Below, one piece after another: positions 1 through 11,105 of a DNA stretch of 64,000 nt. This DNA is from Hanleya hanleyi (lineage: Eukaryota > Mollusca > Polyplacophora > Lepidopleurida > Hanleyidae). Under the pieces are notes generated by a model. It saw only the letters and a program-made list of their open reading frames with translations. It was not told the origin of the DNA and did no database searches. Position numbers and translations under genes: made by a program. Location of the stretch: positions 17,736 through 81,735 of the forward strand of contig JAVTVY010019642.1 in the NCBI GenBank assembly GCA_036873755.1. The letters run 5' to 3'. How positions within the stretch are numbered: the first letter of the stretch is position 1; the number at the start of each line of letters is the position of its first letter.

Positions 1-3000
1 CCACGTTCTTCTTCGTTCCATTCCTTTTGCCACTTGCTATCTATTTTGCGTCTAATGATAGCGTTGAGTTCCTTATATCCCAATCCTATTGTCACATCGT
101 GTGTAGTTTTTGCAAGACTGTCTTTGGCAGTTTGGTCGGCTGCTTCGTTACCTCTGATGTTCACATGCGCGGGGACCCAAGCTAAAATGGCGTCTATACC
201 CTCGTTGTGTATTTGTGTACAGATATATTCTATTTTGTGTATGAGATCAGGTCTACTGTTTGATATAGAATTTTCAATGGATGTGAGTCCACTAAGGGAA
301 TCGCTGAGTATCACAGCACGGATTGGTTTGTGCTCGATGATCCATTCGAGAGCTTTAATAATAGCAATCAGTTCACTAGTGTATACAGACATATTGTCTG
401 GAAGTTTGAAACCATTTTGAATGTTGAGCTCAGGTATAACAAAAGCTGATCCTGTGTTATTACTTGTGTTTTTCGATCCGTCTGTATAGATTTTTAAGTA
501 ATTTTTCCAGTTTTGGTTGATATATCCAAGGGTGGTGGCTCTTATAAAGTCTGGGTTGTCTTTCTTTGAGATGTAGTCGTGTATACTTGTGTCCACGTGG
601 GGCGACTCTAATTCCCAGGGTGGCCTAGTGATTTTGTCTGTGTCGCAGATGTATGCGATGGGGATTTCGTGTTCTCGGAATAGGTTATTTACGGTGTAGC
701 CGAGGGGGGCGGAGTCTTTTTCCCAGTTTTTTTTTAAATATTCATATTCACTTGTATCTTCAAAAATGTTGTGGCATGGGTGATTATCGCCCTTAGCTCT
801 GGTTTTTCCTGCATATTTCATGGACAGTTCCTCTCGTCTTAAACGAAGAGGTTTCTCATTGGTTTCTATTTGAAGACTACATAAGGCGGTTCCCTTGAAG
901 GCTCCAGTAGCTATTTTTAAAGCAGAATATTGGATGCTGTCTATTCTTTTTAATTGTGTCTTACATGCTGATTGGTAGGCGATGGACCCATAATCTATTT
1001 TTGACCTAATAAGAGTTTGGTATAATTTTATCAAACTATATTTACTCGCTCCCCAGTTTGTCCCAGACACACACCTCATGAGGTTCAGGTCTTTATTGCA
1101 CCGAAGAACTAGTTGATCGATGTGGTCTTTCCATGTGAGTTTTCTGTCAAATATCATACCTAGATATTTAACACTATTTTTGAATTCAATTTTCTGACCT
1201 CCTAGTGATAGTTTAACGTCAATGTGTTTATTGTTTGAGAAAATAATACCCGTTGTTTTGAGAGCGGAAAATTTGAAGCCCCATTTATCCGCCCAGCCGC
1301 TAATTGTATCTAGTGTTTTTTGCATTATACCTGTAAGTTTTTTTATAGAACGTGCGGTTTTCCAGAGGGCAGAATCGTCAGCAAATAAGGACTGTTCTAC
1401 TTCTGGATGTTTCGTGTCAATTTCATCGGCTAGGCCATTGATGAGGATGTTAAAAAGGGTGGGGCTAATGACGCTTCCCTGAGGGGTACCGTTGTCTAGT
1501 TGATGGTCGGTGGATAGGGTGTTTCCTAGGCGAACTTTAAAATTTCTGTTGTTTAGGAAGTTTTTTATCCAGTGTTGCATTCTTCCCTTAATCCCAAGTT
1601 TGCTTAATTGAATAATTATGCCGTCCTGCCATACAAGGTCAAATGCTTTTTCTATGTCTAGAAAGATACCTAGTGTGTACTGATGTTTGGCATTTCCCTT
1701 TTTTATTGAGTGTTGTAATCTGGCTATATGGTCTAACGTACTTCTGTTCTTACGAAAGCCGCTTTGGGTTTTGTTTAATAAGTTGTTGTTTTCCATATGA
1801 AATTCCAGTCTATTCTTTACCATGGTTTCCATTATTTTACATAGATTTGAAGTGAGAGAAATTGGGCGGTAAGAGCTGCTGTCTGATGGATCTTTACCTG
1901 GTTTTGGGATTGGGATAACGATAGATGTTTTCCATTGACTTGGAAGTTGTTTGGTCTGCCAGCTGACATTAATTAGTTTCAAAATTAGTTTCTGTGTTTT
2001 ATTTGGTAGGTGTTTAAGGATCGTGTATCCTAGTTTGTCTTCACCAGGTGAGCTCTCTTTTTTACAGTGTATAGCTTTGCGGTATTCATTAATATTGAAG
2101 TCTGCATTGAGATAGTTTTCTAGATGATCGTCCAAATCGTTTTCTATCTTTGTCTCTTCCTTAATTTTTCTGAATTTTGGTTTCAGGTTGATATTGCTAC
2201 TGTTTGAAGCGAAAGATTCGGCGAGGTGTTCTGCCTTTTCTTTGTTCGTTTTTTTAGTTTTGTTCAGTACAGGGACTGTGTTTGTTAACTTTCCTTGTAT
2301 ATTTTTTATTTTGTTCCATACTTTTTTGGAATTGGTTTTGGTATCTATAGTGTTGCAAAAGTCTTCCCAGCATTTGAATTTAGCTTCTTTGACACTTTTT
2401 TCAGCTATGATTTTGAGTTCCTTGTAGTTCGCGTGATCACTTTGGAGCCTACTTTTTTTGAATTTTCTAAGTGCCTTCTTTTTGGCCGCAATATTCTTTG
2501 CACACTCAGGGTTCCACCAGGGTACCGGGTTTTTGTTGTGGCGTTGTTGTGATATCGGAATGTATTTTTGTGCTATGTTTAGTAGTGAATTTGTAATGTT
2601 CTCATTAAACATCTCTGGATCGGAATTGAATATCTCGTCATGATTTAGGCTTTGACAGTCTTTCTGGAAGCTATTCCAGTCGGCTTTGGAGTACTGAAAC
2701 TTCGGAGGGGCGTCTGTCCTTTCAGAGTCCGGTTTTAAACTAATTTTCGTCAGAATGGCGAAGTGGTCGCTGTCAAGCGTGTCGGGAATCACTTCCCATT
2801 CGGATTTAACAGCTAGGTCAGGGGGGACAATAGTTAAATCTATTGCAGATAGTTTACCGGTGTTCATGTCTATTCGCGTCCCGTGGCCATTATTTAAATA
2901 GCATAGGTTGTTATGGTCAAGCCATTTTTCCACTACTTGACCTTTTTCGTCTGCCTTGATGCAATTGTCGTCCCAAATGGGGTTATGACTGTTGTAATCA

Positions 3001-3470
3001 CCACATATGATAATAGGGGAGTCAAATTTCTTTGTGATGTTGTCCAGTTCTTTTGGGGAGATTTTCTTTAGACTTCCTGGGGCATATAAATTAATGATGT
3101 TAATAGGTTTGTTATTGAAGAAGACCTGAATAGCGTGCCATTCGAGATCGTCACTGGTAGGGCTTTTATCTAGTTCTATGTGAATCAGGCCCTCTTTTAT
3201 TAATATGAGGTTACCCCCTAGTGCACCTGAAAGTCTGTCTGATCTATACGGCTTATATCCGTTTATTGTAAATTTATTTTTTCCTGGCTTCAGAAAAGTT
3301 TCCTGAACACAGATTATATCTGGGTTGATTTCATTTACTAAGATTTTAAGATTGTCCCCGTTTTTCCTGATGCTTCGGGCGTTCCATTGGAGCACGGTGA
3401 GTTGTTTATTGAAAATTGGGTTGTTATGTATTACGCGGTGGGTCTAACCTATTGTCCCAGGTGTTCTCAT
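1..3470 (-). CDS. Non-LTR retrotransposon ORF2 (endonuclease, reverse transcriptase, RNase H), 3' end outside window
   Basis: The minus strand encodes the replication polyprotein of an I/Nimb-like non-LTR retrotransposon. An AP endonuclease begins with VLQWNARSI near 3,395, followed by the QET, GDYNSHN and SDH motifs. The RT catalytic FADD codons start at 1,385. RNase H starts with IYTDGS near 491 and continues with SELIAI. I checked these three points and all lie in the same frame. No stop ends the frame before base 1, so the ORF is open to the window edge, over 1,100 codons. The natural start is the ATG at 3,470, which overlaps the ORF1 stop (ATGA, a stop-restart coupling layout). An in-frame TAG at 3,446-3,444, only eight codons later, breaks this copy unless it is read through. 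The clade name is inferred from the combination of RNase H and gag knuckles; R1- or Loa-like elements are alternatives. Confidence 0.9.
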
Positions 3471-4647
3471 ATTGAGGTGTTGAGGGCGCTATTGTTTTTC
3501 TTGGGAGTTGATGTTTTTCTTTTGTATTTTGGATTGAATCCCCATGCTATTATTTCTTTGTGGTTGAATTCCCAATTCAAGAAGTCTTGAGCAATGCGGG
3601 CTATTATGTCAGCTTTGTTTGTTTTGAGATTGGCGTTGTGGACTGAGTTAATAACAATGTTAATGAAGCCTAGGAATTCGATTTTACTCATGCTAATTGT
3701 TTCGGGTTTGTCCGCGGTTTCTGACTCCATTGTTTGTTCTGTCACTGGTGCCTTGTTGTTAATTGCTACTTCGCTCACAGGTTTTCGCAGGTCTATTGTT
3801 TCTCTGAGTTTTTGGTTCACTTTTGTTTCTCTGACTGCTTCTGCGTAGGAGATGCCTTTGTCTGCTCTAATATACTGAACTGCCTTAGCATTTTTGTAGT
3901 AAATAACCCTTTCCAAGCTGAGCTATGATTCTGCTTGCAGTTTGCGCATTTTTTATGGGTTTCTGTGCATTGCTCGTAGCTATGGGGCCCTGAACATTTA
4001 GGACATACAACGCTGGCTTTGCAGTTTTTGGCTGAATGAGAAGATATCTTTTGGCAATTAAAACATCTTTTTGGGGTTTCATAGAAGGGCTTGACTGTGA
4101 CGTTGCGAAACCATAGGCAGACAGTATCTGGAAGTTTATTTCCATTGAAAACTAACATTATGCTAGTTGTATCCGTTTTATCCTTTTGCAGTCTTTTAGC
4201 GAATACTACATTTTGTTTCGAGAGAGTTGTTCTAATATCGTCTAGCTTAACACTTAGATCAATTCCATAAATTACGCCTTTGCGTTGCTCTCTTTTTTGC
4301 TGATACTGTTTTACTGAGACGGGTTTGCCAGCTAGGAGGTCTAACCTAAGTAGTTTTTCATACTGTGTTTTAGAATGGCAGTGGATTTTGAGGTCTCCTC
4401 CGGGTAATTCATAGACTGATTTTACGTCCCCGGCTTGTTGTTGGATGTCTTTTGCAACTTTGGCTTTGGGCAGACTCGTAGCTTTGATCTGAGTAAGGCT
4501 ATGTATGATAGCCACAAAATTTGAAAGACTAGGCCTCTCGGGTAGGGCTCGTGGTTTTTTGGTGGGTGGGGATTTTTCAGTGTTCATTTCCTCGCCGCGC
4601 TGGCGTTTTCTGTTTGCCGACTGATCAGTTGCAGAGGGTTGGGACAT
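3467..4647 (-). pseudogene. Non-LTR retrotransposon ORF1 (gag-like, CCHC zinc knuckles), frameshifted
   Basis: This is the RNA-binding nucleocapsid-like protein of the same element, upstream of ORF2. I place the start at the ATG at 4,647; the open frame extends a little further upstream without an ATG. The N-terminus is basic and Ser/Pro-rich (KRQRGEE, PPTKKPRA). An RRM-like central part is followed by three cysteine-rich knuckles, including CPKCSGPHSYEQC. The frame breaks near 3,905: the third knuckle loses its last cysteine, and the C-terminal part continues in another frame as a 149-codon ORF with the SYAEAVRE motif common at the end of such proteins. It ends at TGA 3,469-3,467, overlapping the ORF2 ATG. 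One indel explains the break, so this copy is probably dead but fairly young. Confidence 0.85.
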
Positions 4648-4683
4648 TTTGTGGTTATGGGGGGAGGTTGACTTGGAAATCAA

Positions 4684-5433
4684 AAGTGTTGTGTTATTAT
4701 CCGAAGAGAAAGGTAAAAATATACTCAGCTCGTTTTCTTGGTCTTTCTTGTTTAAATTCTGTCTTGGTTGTCACTACTCTTTGGTCCGGTTTGGCCTTGG
4801 TTGTAACTCCAGCAAGCAGCAGCACAGTAATGTAATTTAACTACAGCAACAGCGCACAAGTCAACACTGATAAAGGCCACACATACGTGTATAGAACTGT
4901 ACATTGATTGATTGAAATTGTAGTTTAAGGGCCGCTTCCCATTCGGATTTCGCGGCCCATCAACTCAATGTTTTATTCGAATTTCGCGGTACATTACTTT
5001 GTTTATTGAATATCTTTTCCAGCGCTAAATATATAAATAAATAAATAAATAAATAAATAGATAAATAATAAATAACAATGAGAGATTAGTAGGAGATATA
5101 AACAGAAGTAAATAGTACAGTTGAGGGTATTTATACAAGTGATAACAAGCAAACAAGGTCACAAAATAATCATTGCACAATAGGCTTCATGAGTTAACCA
5201 TGTCAAATTAAAGATAATCAAACAGTGAATACGGCTATTGTAATCTGCTAATCATCTAGGCGGGTAAAGACAATGGGTGATTACAGATTAAGTTCAAAGT
5301 GGCCTCATGGGTAAAGTAACAAAATTATTGAATCTTATATGTGTGAGGATTATACAATTGGTAAGAGATAATCACATGGATAAATAGCATAACGTGTGAG
5401 AAGTACATAAAGGATAATGGAAAGGATTAACGG
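4684..5433. other. Retroelement leader and AT-rich spacer with (ATAA)n microsatellite
   Basis: No gene seen. The part next to 4,684 is presumably the 5' leader of the non-LTR element. It includes two degenerate copies of a 'cattcggatttcgcgg' word near 4,940 and 4,978. A pure ATAA tetranucleotide run occupies about 5,026-5,060. The rest is AT-rich and probably the 3' flank of the Penelope fragment. Confidence 0.5.
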
Positions 5434-5890
5434 TCACGGTGATAATCTCCATCTAAGCTGATAGGCGCTGGGTACAAACTGTCCACTGTCTCTGTTGATT
5501 GCGGGCTTGTGTCTTTTGATGTGAATGGCTTCCTGTAGTCTTCTCTTTGTTTGGTCGGTCTGGTGGATGGAAAGTTTGTGTATGTTATGCCAGTTTATCT
5601 GGTGTCCTGGGTGTACCGTCAGCTGGTCCGAAATGGCTGATTTTCCGTCTGTTTTATTGCTGGAGGCCTTATGTTCCTTGATGCGGACGTTGAGGGGTCG
5701 CATGGTTTCTCCTATGTAACTTTCCTGGCAGGAGCAGTCAATTTTGTAGATAATTCCCTTGGGCTGCGTTGGGTCGGTTGGTGGTAGTCGTCCTGTAACG
5801 TTAAGGTGGTTTTTAAGGGATCTGCTGCTGGAAAATACCTTCATATTTAAATTATCCACCAGCAACAGTTCTGTTTCAAAAGTTCATTAT
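5434..5890 (-). pseudogene. Penelope-like element fragment, GIY-YIG endonuclease domain
   Basis: The minus strand encodes the C-terminal endonuclease of a Penelope-like retroelement. Visible marks are GIIYKIDCSC followed by ESYIGET (the GIY...YIG signature), R-x-R-x-KEHK, and the late NRDSG segment. The first in-frame codons are TTG/CTG, and a stop lies just upstream near 5,887. The reverse transcriptase part is missing, so this is a 5'-truncated copy, the usual fate of these elements. It sits close to the non-LTR element in the same orientation, but nothing links them functionally. Confidence 0.85.
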
Positions 5891-5899
5891 AGGGATATC

Positions 5900-6320
5900 T
5901 TATGTTATTTCGCCATGAAAAACCACAAAACTCATCGAAAGTAACCCAGTTTCCATAGACTTGTGTACCAAATTCCAAGTCTCTATTGCCTGATGAGTTA
6001 TCACCATTATATAGGTATTTTCCATTATGTTGCCATGGAAACCAAAAAACTGAAATGTACCAAATTTAATTCGGCTTGTGCTTTTCCACCCAACAATGCT
6101 GTACATCAAGCTTCACGTTTCTAGATGCAACGGTTTGGTTTCAAGAGCATGTACACCATTATAAGGATATTTTCGGTTACGTTGCCATGGAAACCACAAA
6201 AAATCATCAACATATACCCAATTTTCAGGAAATCACGTAAGCAAAATACCTAGATCGGGACAGCTGCTTCGGTTTTAATTTCCAATATACATATATCTGA
6301 TCGTCGTGATTTGATGGATT
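5900..6320. repeat. Degenerate tandem repeat with RFX X-box-like words
   Basis: Three diverged units of about 120-150 bp each contain 'gccatggaaaccacaaaa' followed by 'accaaattt'-type text. Two units carry GTTGCCATGGAAAC (6,029-6,042 and 6,181-6,194), an excellent match to the RFX X-box consensus known from ciliary promoters. No ciliary gene is visible nearby, so this is probably a repeat-borne motif. Confidence 0.5.
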
Positions 6321-7107
6321 ATGGTTATTCGTGTCTGGCGGCCCTGAGCGCTGGTTACGTCCCTGTAGTTTTACCAGATTCTGACCTGCTCAGCTGGTTT
6401 GGCATCTGAAAAATACAAATTGAGGATGAGAGAACCCCGTCGGGTAATACTTACAAAGGGTGACATAATCGTCAGATGTGGTAATCACCTTAATATTTTT
6501 ATGGCTTTTCTTACGGCTGTCGCAACCCATTACTACAGTGTAATTCGCTGTTTTACGTCATTTTGTAACTATGGTACACATCAAGCCAAAAATGAAGCAG
6601 TAAACATAGCTCATGTGATAGCGACTTCGCTTGCCAATATGACGCCCCAGGTCCAAAATTATCACAAAGTAGAGAGACACACGAGAATAGCAGTAGTGGA
6701 ACAAAGTTTAAGGAATCGTGTACTTTGACTATGAAATCGTGGGATGGAATGTCTGGAAGATACCGTCTTCAGGCTTTGACATTTCGATCAAAATCAATCC
6801 AGACCTCAGAAGTAAACTGAAATCGACGCAGGGAGTGGCGTCCGCAGTAAAGAGGTGGGCATGTGCTTGTCATAAATACAATCAGTCAAATGGAAATGAA
6901 GACCGTCAATGGGGTTGCGCCGCCCAATTTGAATTGTTCATATTTGATCAGATTTCGAGTGAGCATATGCGTGCATGGATGTCTAGACTAATTTTGCACA
7001 TGATTCTCAGTTTCAGAGCATGGAGACGGTATCTTGAAAGATATTCCGTACCAGGATTTGATCTTCGAGTAGGGATCCTTAGCCCACATGATCATTATCA
7101 GGGTAAG
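6321..7107. other. No recognisable gene; two weak overlapping ORFs
   Basis: Plus-strand frames of about 109 and 162 codons overlap here (6,399-6,728 and 6,718-7,206). The first begins at TTG and neither shows a family motif. The second runs into the Gln/Glu-coding minisatellite. I do not call a gene. A degraded transposon or a lone exon is possible. Confidence 0.3.
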
Positions 7108-7372
7108 AAGGCGGAGCAAGAGCTAGAACAGGTGCAACAACAGGAAGAGCAAGAAAAGGAGCAAGAACAAGAAGTTGAAGAGCAGGAGCTAGAACAGGAA
7201 GAGTAAGAGCAGGAGTAAGAGCTGGAGCAAAAACAGGAAGAGCAAGAGCAGAAGCAAGAACAGGAAGGGTAACAGCTGGAGCAAAAACAGGAAGGGCAAA
7301 AGTAGGAATAAGAACAGGATGCGCAGGAGCAGGAGTAAAAGCAGGCACAACAGGCATAGCAGGAAGAGCAAG
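7108..7372. repeat. Purine-rich minisatellite (GAGCARGARCAGGA-type)
   Basis: About 265 bp built from variants of 'gagcaagaacaggaa', with period about 12-18 bp and nearly all purine plus C on the plus strand. It is open in several frames on both strands (Glu/Gln runs on plus; Leu/Pro/Ala runs on minus), which explains several long but meaningless ORFs. Confidence 0.8.
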
Positions 7373-8207
7373 AACAATATTAAGTACTACTTGTGGATTG
7401 AAACATGTCGACCGAACAGGTCTTCACCCCACATTCGGGCCAGCATGCATACTCTTGTTCTCTTGATCGTATCCATGTACGTTGGAAAACACGAGCCGAA
7501 TTACCTAAAACCGGGAGTTTTTATTACGTTAGTAGCTTATATAAATGAGTGAATATAATTTAACGTCGCTTTCAACAATATTTCAGCTATTTCGCGACGA
7601 ACCAACTAAGCACCACCCAGCCAAGTTACATTCCTGCTACTTCAAAGAAGAAATCTTTGAGGCAGCATGGAACCAAACACCCTCCATCCACCCTATAACA
7701 CACTAAAAACAGCACACAAAACACAGACAAGACGCTTACATGGAGCAACAAAGACGAGTGATATTACAGTGCTGGAAAATACATTATCAATTTCTTGTTG
7801 CTTCTTAGCAAAATGCATTGAAGCAACAGAAACCCGTGCCCACCAGACACCCACCGTTTTATTGGACTTTTAAATACTGGATCTAAATATTTCGCTTCTT
7901 ACACGGAAACTGAGTCGGCTTTCATAAAAGCCGTTTTGTGAGGGGTAACAGGATTTTGGATCCCACCGCCACCTACATCAACCAATCAGCGCCGATGTAA
8001 AGATGATCTGAACGATCAAAATATCAAGATGATATTAGATGATACTGTCGGTCAGCTAAGAGTGCTAATAGCATATAAAGACACCGGTATGAGCATAACG
8101 AAGTCTTTCGATCGAAAAATCGTCCGCATCAGAATATTCAGACATTTATGGAAAGAAAAAAAAACGCCCGTGTGCGATGGGCTAAATCGATGATGTGAAG
8201 AACTTAC
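7373..8207. other. Intron-like sequence with a dispersed repeat fragment
   Basis: Non-coding. Bases 7,545-7,610 ('tttaacgtcgctttcaacaatatttcagctatttcgcgacg') match a repeat also seen near 60,640 ('tttaacgtcccgttcagcgctatttcggccactaagcgacga'), a dispersed family of a type common in molluscs. Nothing else was recognised. Confidence 0.45.
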
Positions 8208-8756
8208 CTTCACATATTCGGTCGATCAAGTACGGAGACGTAGACAGCAAGATGTCCATATAAGGAGCGAATAGAACATGACTGGACTGTGGCTGACTTG
8301 CTAAAGCCAAGGTTCCTTCTGGCCATGGTTCTCCCATGTTCATCACAATGGATCTGACGTCTTGGCGATGGAATTTGATCTTTTTGCGCAGGACCAGATC
8401 TCTGACCTCTTCATCCGGTACACCCACGTATGCTATAACAAGGATTTTGGAGACTTTCTCTCGCCAGCCGGTCTCTTCGTTAAAATTCAAAAGTTCAATG
8501 GCTTTAGCAATGTTGGGGTCACCATCGACTCTCGGTTCGTAAGTTTCGAGAGCTGCAAGGGTCTCGTTCTTGTCGGCGTACTTGTGGAATGTCGTAACGG
8601 GGATCACTGATTTCTTGAAGGCCATAAGGGCAACACGGATCTTATCTTCTCCTATGTTCAAGTAGCTGATGATAGTTTGAAGATAAGAACGAACCAGATC
8701 GTAGTCCTCGTTTGCATCAGGAACTTGGAAGATGAACATGACGTCAGCTTCACAAA
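8208..8756 (-). CDS. Host exon: von Willebrand factor A domain (degenerate metal site)
   Basis: This is a single phase 1-1 exon of 549 bp. The acceptor is ATTTTTCAG before 8,756 and the donor GTAAGT begins at 8,207. The exon starts with CEADVMFIFQVPDANEDYD and ends DRICEG, the usual layout for extracellular vWA domains joined by short linkers. The fold is recognisable (IRVALMAF, ALETYEP, KILVIAYVG), but the DxSxS metal-ion motif is replaced by QVPDA and the TDG position reads YVG. It probably does not bind metal through a standard MIDAS. Similar exons lie at 58,961-59,508 and 61,142-61,705 in the same orientation and phase, suggesting one multi-vWA matrix-type protein (inference). I saw no signal peptide. 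Confidence 0.8.
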
Positions 8757-9034
8757 CTGAAAAATTGCCATTAAATTGTGCAGTAACCTGATTACGAAAG
8801 AATCCATACAGAACGCTATTTGTGTAGTGTAACGCTTCATTTTTTTCAAATTTTCTTGCACAAATTTCAATTTTGATTTTTACTAATTCGCAAGTAAAAG
8901 GTTATAAAAATGAACATTCGATTTTTAATATAAGTTTTATGCTTGATGTTTTCTTAAAATGAGAAATCAAATAATTGCAAGACTTAAAGGGATCCTTCCA
9001 TAATTGCTCTATCATTCCCGCAGGGTGCATTTTT

Positions 9035-10612
9035 ATACGCCCGCCAAAAAGGCGGGCGTATTATGTGATGGCGGTTTCCGTCCGTCTGTCCGTGTGTCCG
9101 TCCGTCCGTCTGTCCGTCCCCCGTGTCCGGTCTATATCTGGAACACTTTTCTATTTACAGTTCCAATTTTTGGTGAGTGGATATCCTACTGGGAGACGAT
9201 GTGTCGCGTACAAAAATGAAAGTCGAGGTCAGAGGTCAAAGGTCACTGGCCTGAAAAACAGGAAATCACTGAAGTGTTCGTGTCCGGTCTAAATCTCTGA
9301 CTGTTTTCTATCCACAGTTGCAATTTTTTGTGAAGGATACATCAGGTGGAGACGATGTGTCGCGAACCGAAATTTAGGTCGAGGTCAGAGGTCAAAGGTC
9401 ACTGTTGCCTAAAATCAGGAAATCATTGATCATTGATAGTTTTCTATCTACAGTTTTAATTTTTGGTGAGTGGATGCCATAGGGGGAAACGATGTGTTGC
9501 ATACCAAATGTAGGTCAAGGTCAAAGGTCAGTGGTACCGAAAAATCAGGAAATCATTAAAAATTTCGAATTTTTTGTGAGTGGATTCAATAGGGGGAAAT
9601 GAAGTGTTGCATACCAAACATTGGGTCAAGGTCGAAGATCAAAGGTCACTGTTCCCAAAATTAGGAAATTATTAAAAATAACTTTTTTTTGTGTCAGTAG
9701 ATACATTAGGGGGACACGATGTGTCACATACCAAAATGTAGGTCAAGGTCAAGGTCACTGTGACCCAAAATCATGAAGTTGTTAAAAATGTTGATTTTTG
9801 TGTCCATTGATATATTAAGGGGAGACGATTTTGTCATGTACCAAAATTCAGGTCATGGTTAATAGTCAAGGTCACTGTGACCCCAGAATCAAGAATTTTT
9901 TTAAAATTACCTTTTTGTGTCAGTAGATATATTAGGGGGACATGATGTGTCACGTACCAAAATGTAGGTCAAGGCCGAAGGTCCAGGTCACTGTGACCCC
10001 CAAAATTATGAAATTGTTATAAACCATGATTTTTTGTGTCCATTGATACACTGAGGCAAGACGATGTGTCATGTACCAAAATTCAGATCAATTTGTCAAA
10101 GGTCAAGGTCACAGTCCCCCACAACTGAATCAAGTTTTCAGAGTTCTCTCCCCTACATGTCTATGGCATTTGTCCTGTGGAGTTTGAAACAGCTACATTT
10201 AGTTAAACTATTGTGAAATTGAAACCATACATTTACTAATTCAATAGGGAGAGGGGTCCTTCATGAACTTCATAACTGTTTATTAACTCAAGAACAAAAG
10301 TTTACTTCATCACTTTCTTCTTCTTCCTTCATGAAAAATTCTCTCGGCTGAAAGGAAAACTACTATTTTCCTGTGTTTGACTGTTCTCGATTTCAGTGTG
10401 AGATTTGTGAGCTCTCGGCTCTTTCTTCAAGGTCAACTAGTTACCAAAAGTTAAGCCCATTTTAGTTAATCATTCAAAGATCTGATATATGTTACATTCT
10501 CAGAAGCACAAAATTGTAGACCTTTCTCTGGATTGCTAGCTACCAATTGGAACCAAGGGTATTAAACCACCTTGAAATTTGGACCAATGTAATTCCAGAT
10601 ATACGGGCGTAT
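9035..10612. mobile_element. Pearl-like non-autonomous element with AGGTCA-rich tandem core
   Basis: The left end follows a T-run and forms a perfect stem-loop (CGCCCGCC-aaaaa-GGCGGGCG at 9,038-9,058). It is followed by a GTCCGTCCGTC tract and about eight diverged units of roughly 115 bp (9,130-10,130). Each unit carries clustered AGGTCA half-sites. The element closes with ATACGGGCGTAT at 10,601-10,612, mirroring the opening ATACGCCCG. No coding capacity. The architecture (end hairpin, short GTCC tract, tandem core) matches what is described for pearl/Helentron-associated elements of molluscs. Confidence 0.65.
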
Positions 10613-11105
10613 ATTGAAGCCCCTTGGGCTCTTGTTTTCTTTTGTGCACAATAAAGTTATAGTTCTGACAGTGTACTCTCGAATATTTTTGAGCCAATGG
10701 CTAAAATTATACACATCATATTAACATGGAAAAGATACGTATATTTACAGAGTCGGAACTTTGGTATGTACACATACAGAAGAAAATAAAGATTACCAAT
10801 GTGAAAGGAAATAATGGTCCAGGAAATAATGTCCCTTTAGGAAATTATCGTCATAGAATTTTGCAAACCAGAAAAAATATCCAAGCTAGTTTAATAGATA
10901 GGAGTCGGATAATGTTTCCTAACGGCCCTTCTTTTCCTTAACATGTATAACATCGGTATCATTCCAGGCAGCTACGCGGGCCACCGGGGTGAATCTGCGA
11001 TTCATAAATAAGTACTATAGTCTGTCCATTTTCGATAAAAGTCAACTGCCGGCTCCGCATAAATTTTCTCTATTTGCAGCGTGTGTATGATCGACAACGC
11101 TCAGT
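10613..11105. other. Unassigned spacer
   Basis: No gene. Bases 10,805-10,850 contain 'aggaaataatgtccc', the same word family that is tandem at 59,690-59,790, so a decayed dispersed repeat is present. Confidence 0.35.

Noticed and set aside
1..3400. Plus-strand ORFs in the first 3.4 kb
   Set aside because: Antisense shadows of the retrotransposon ORF2.
6399..7206. Protein-coding gene of unknown family
   Set aside because: Two overlapping frames, one lacking an ATG start, no motif, and the second running into a minisatellite.
7079..7377. Leu/Pro/Ala-rich and Glu/Gln-rich ORFs
   Set aside because: Products of a minisatellite; no complexity and no flanking domain.
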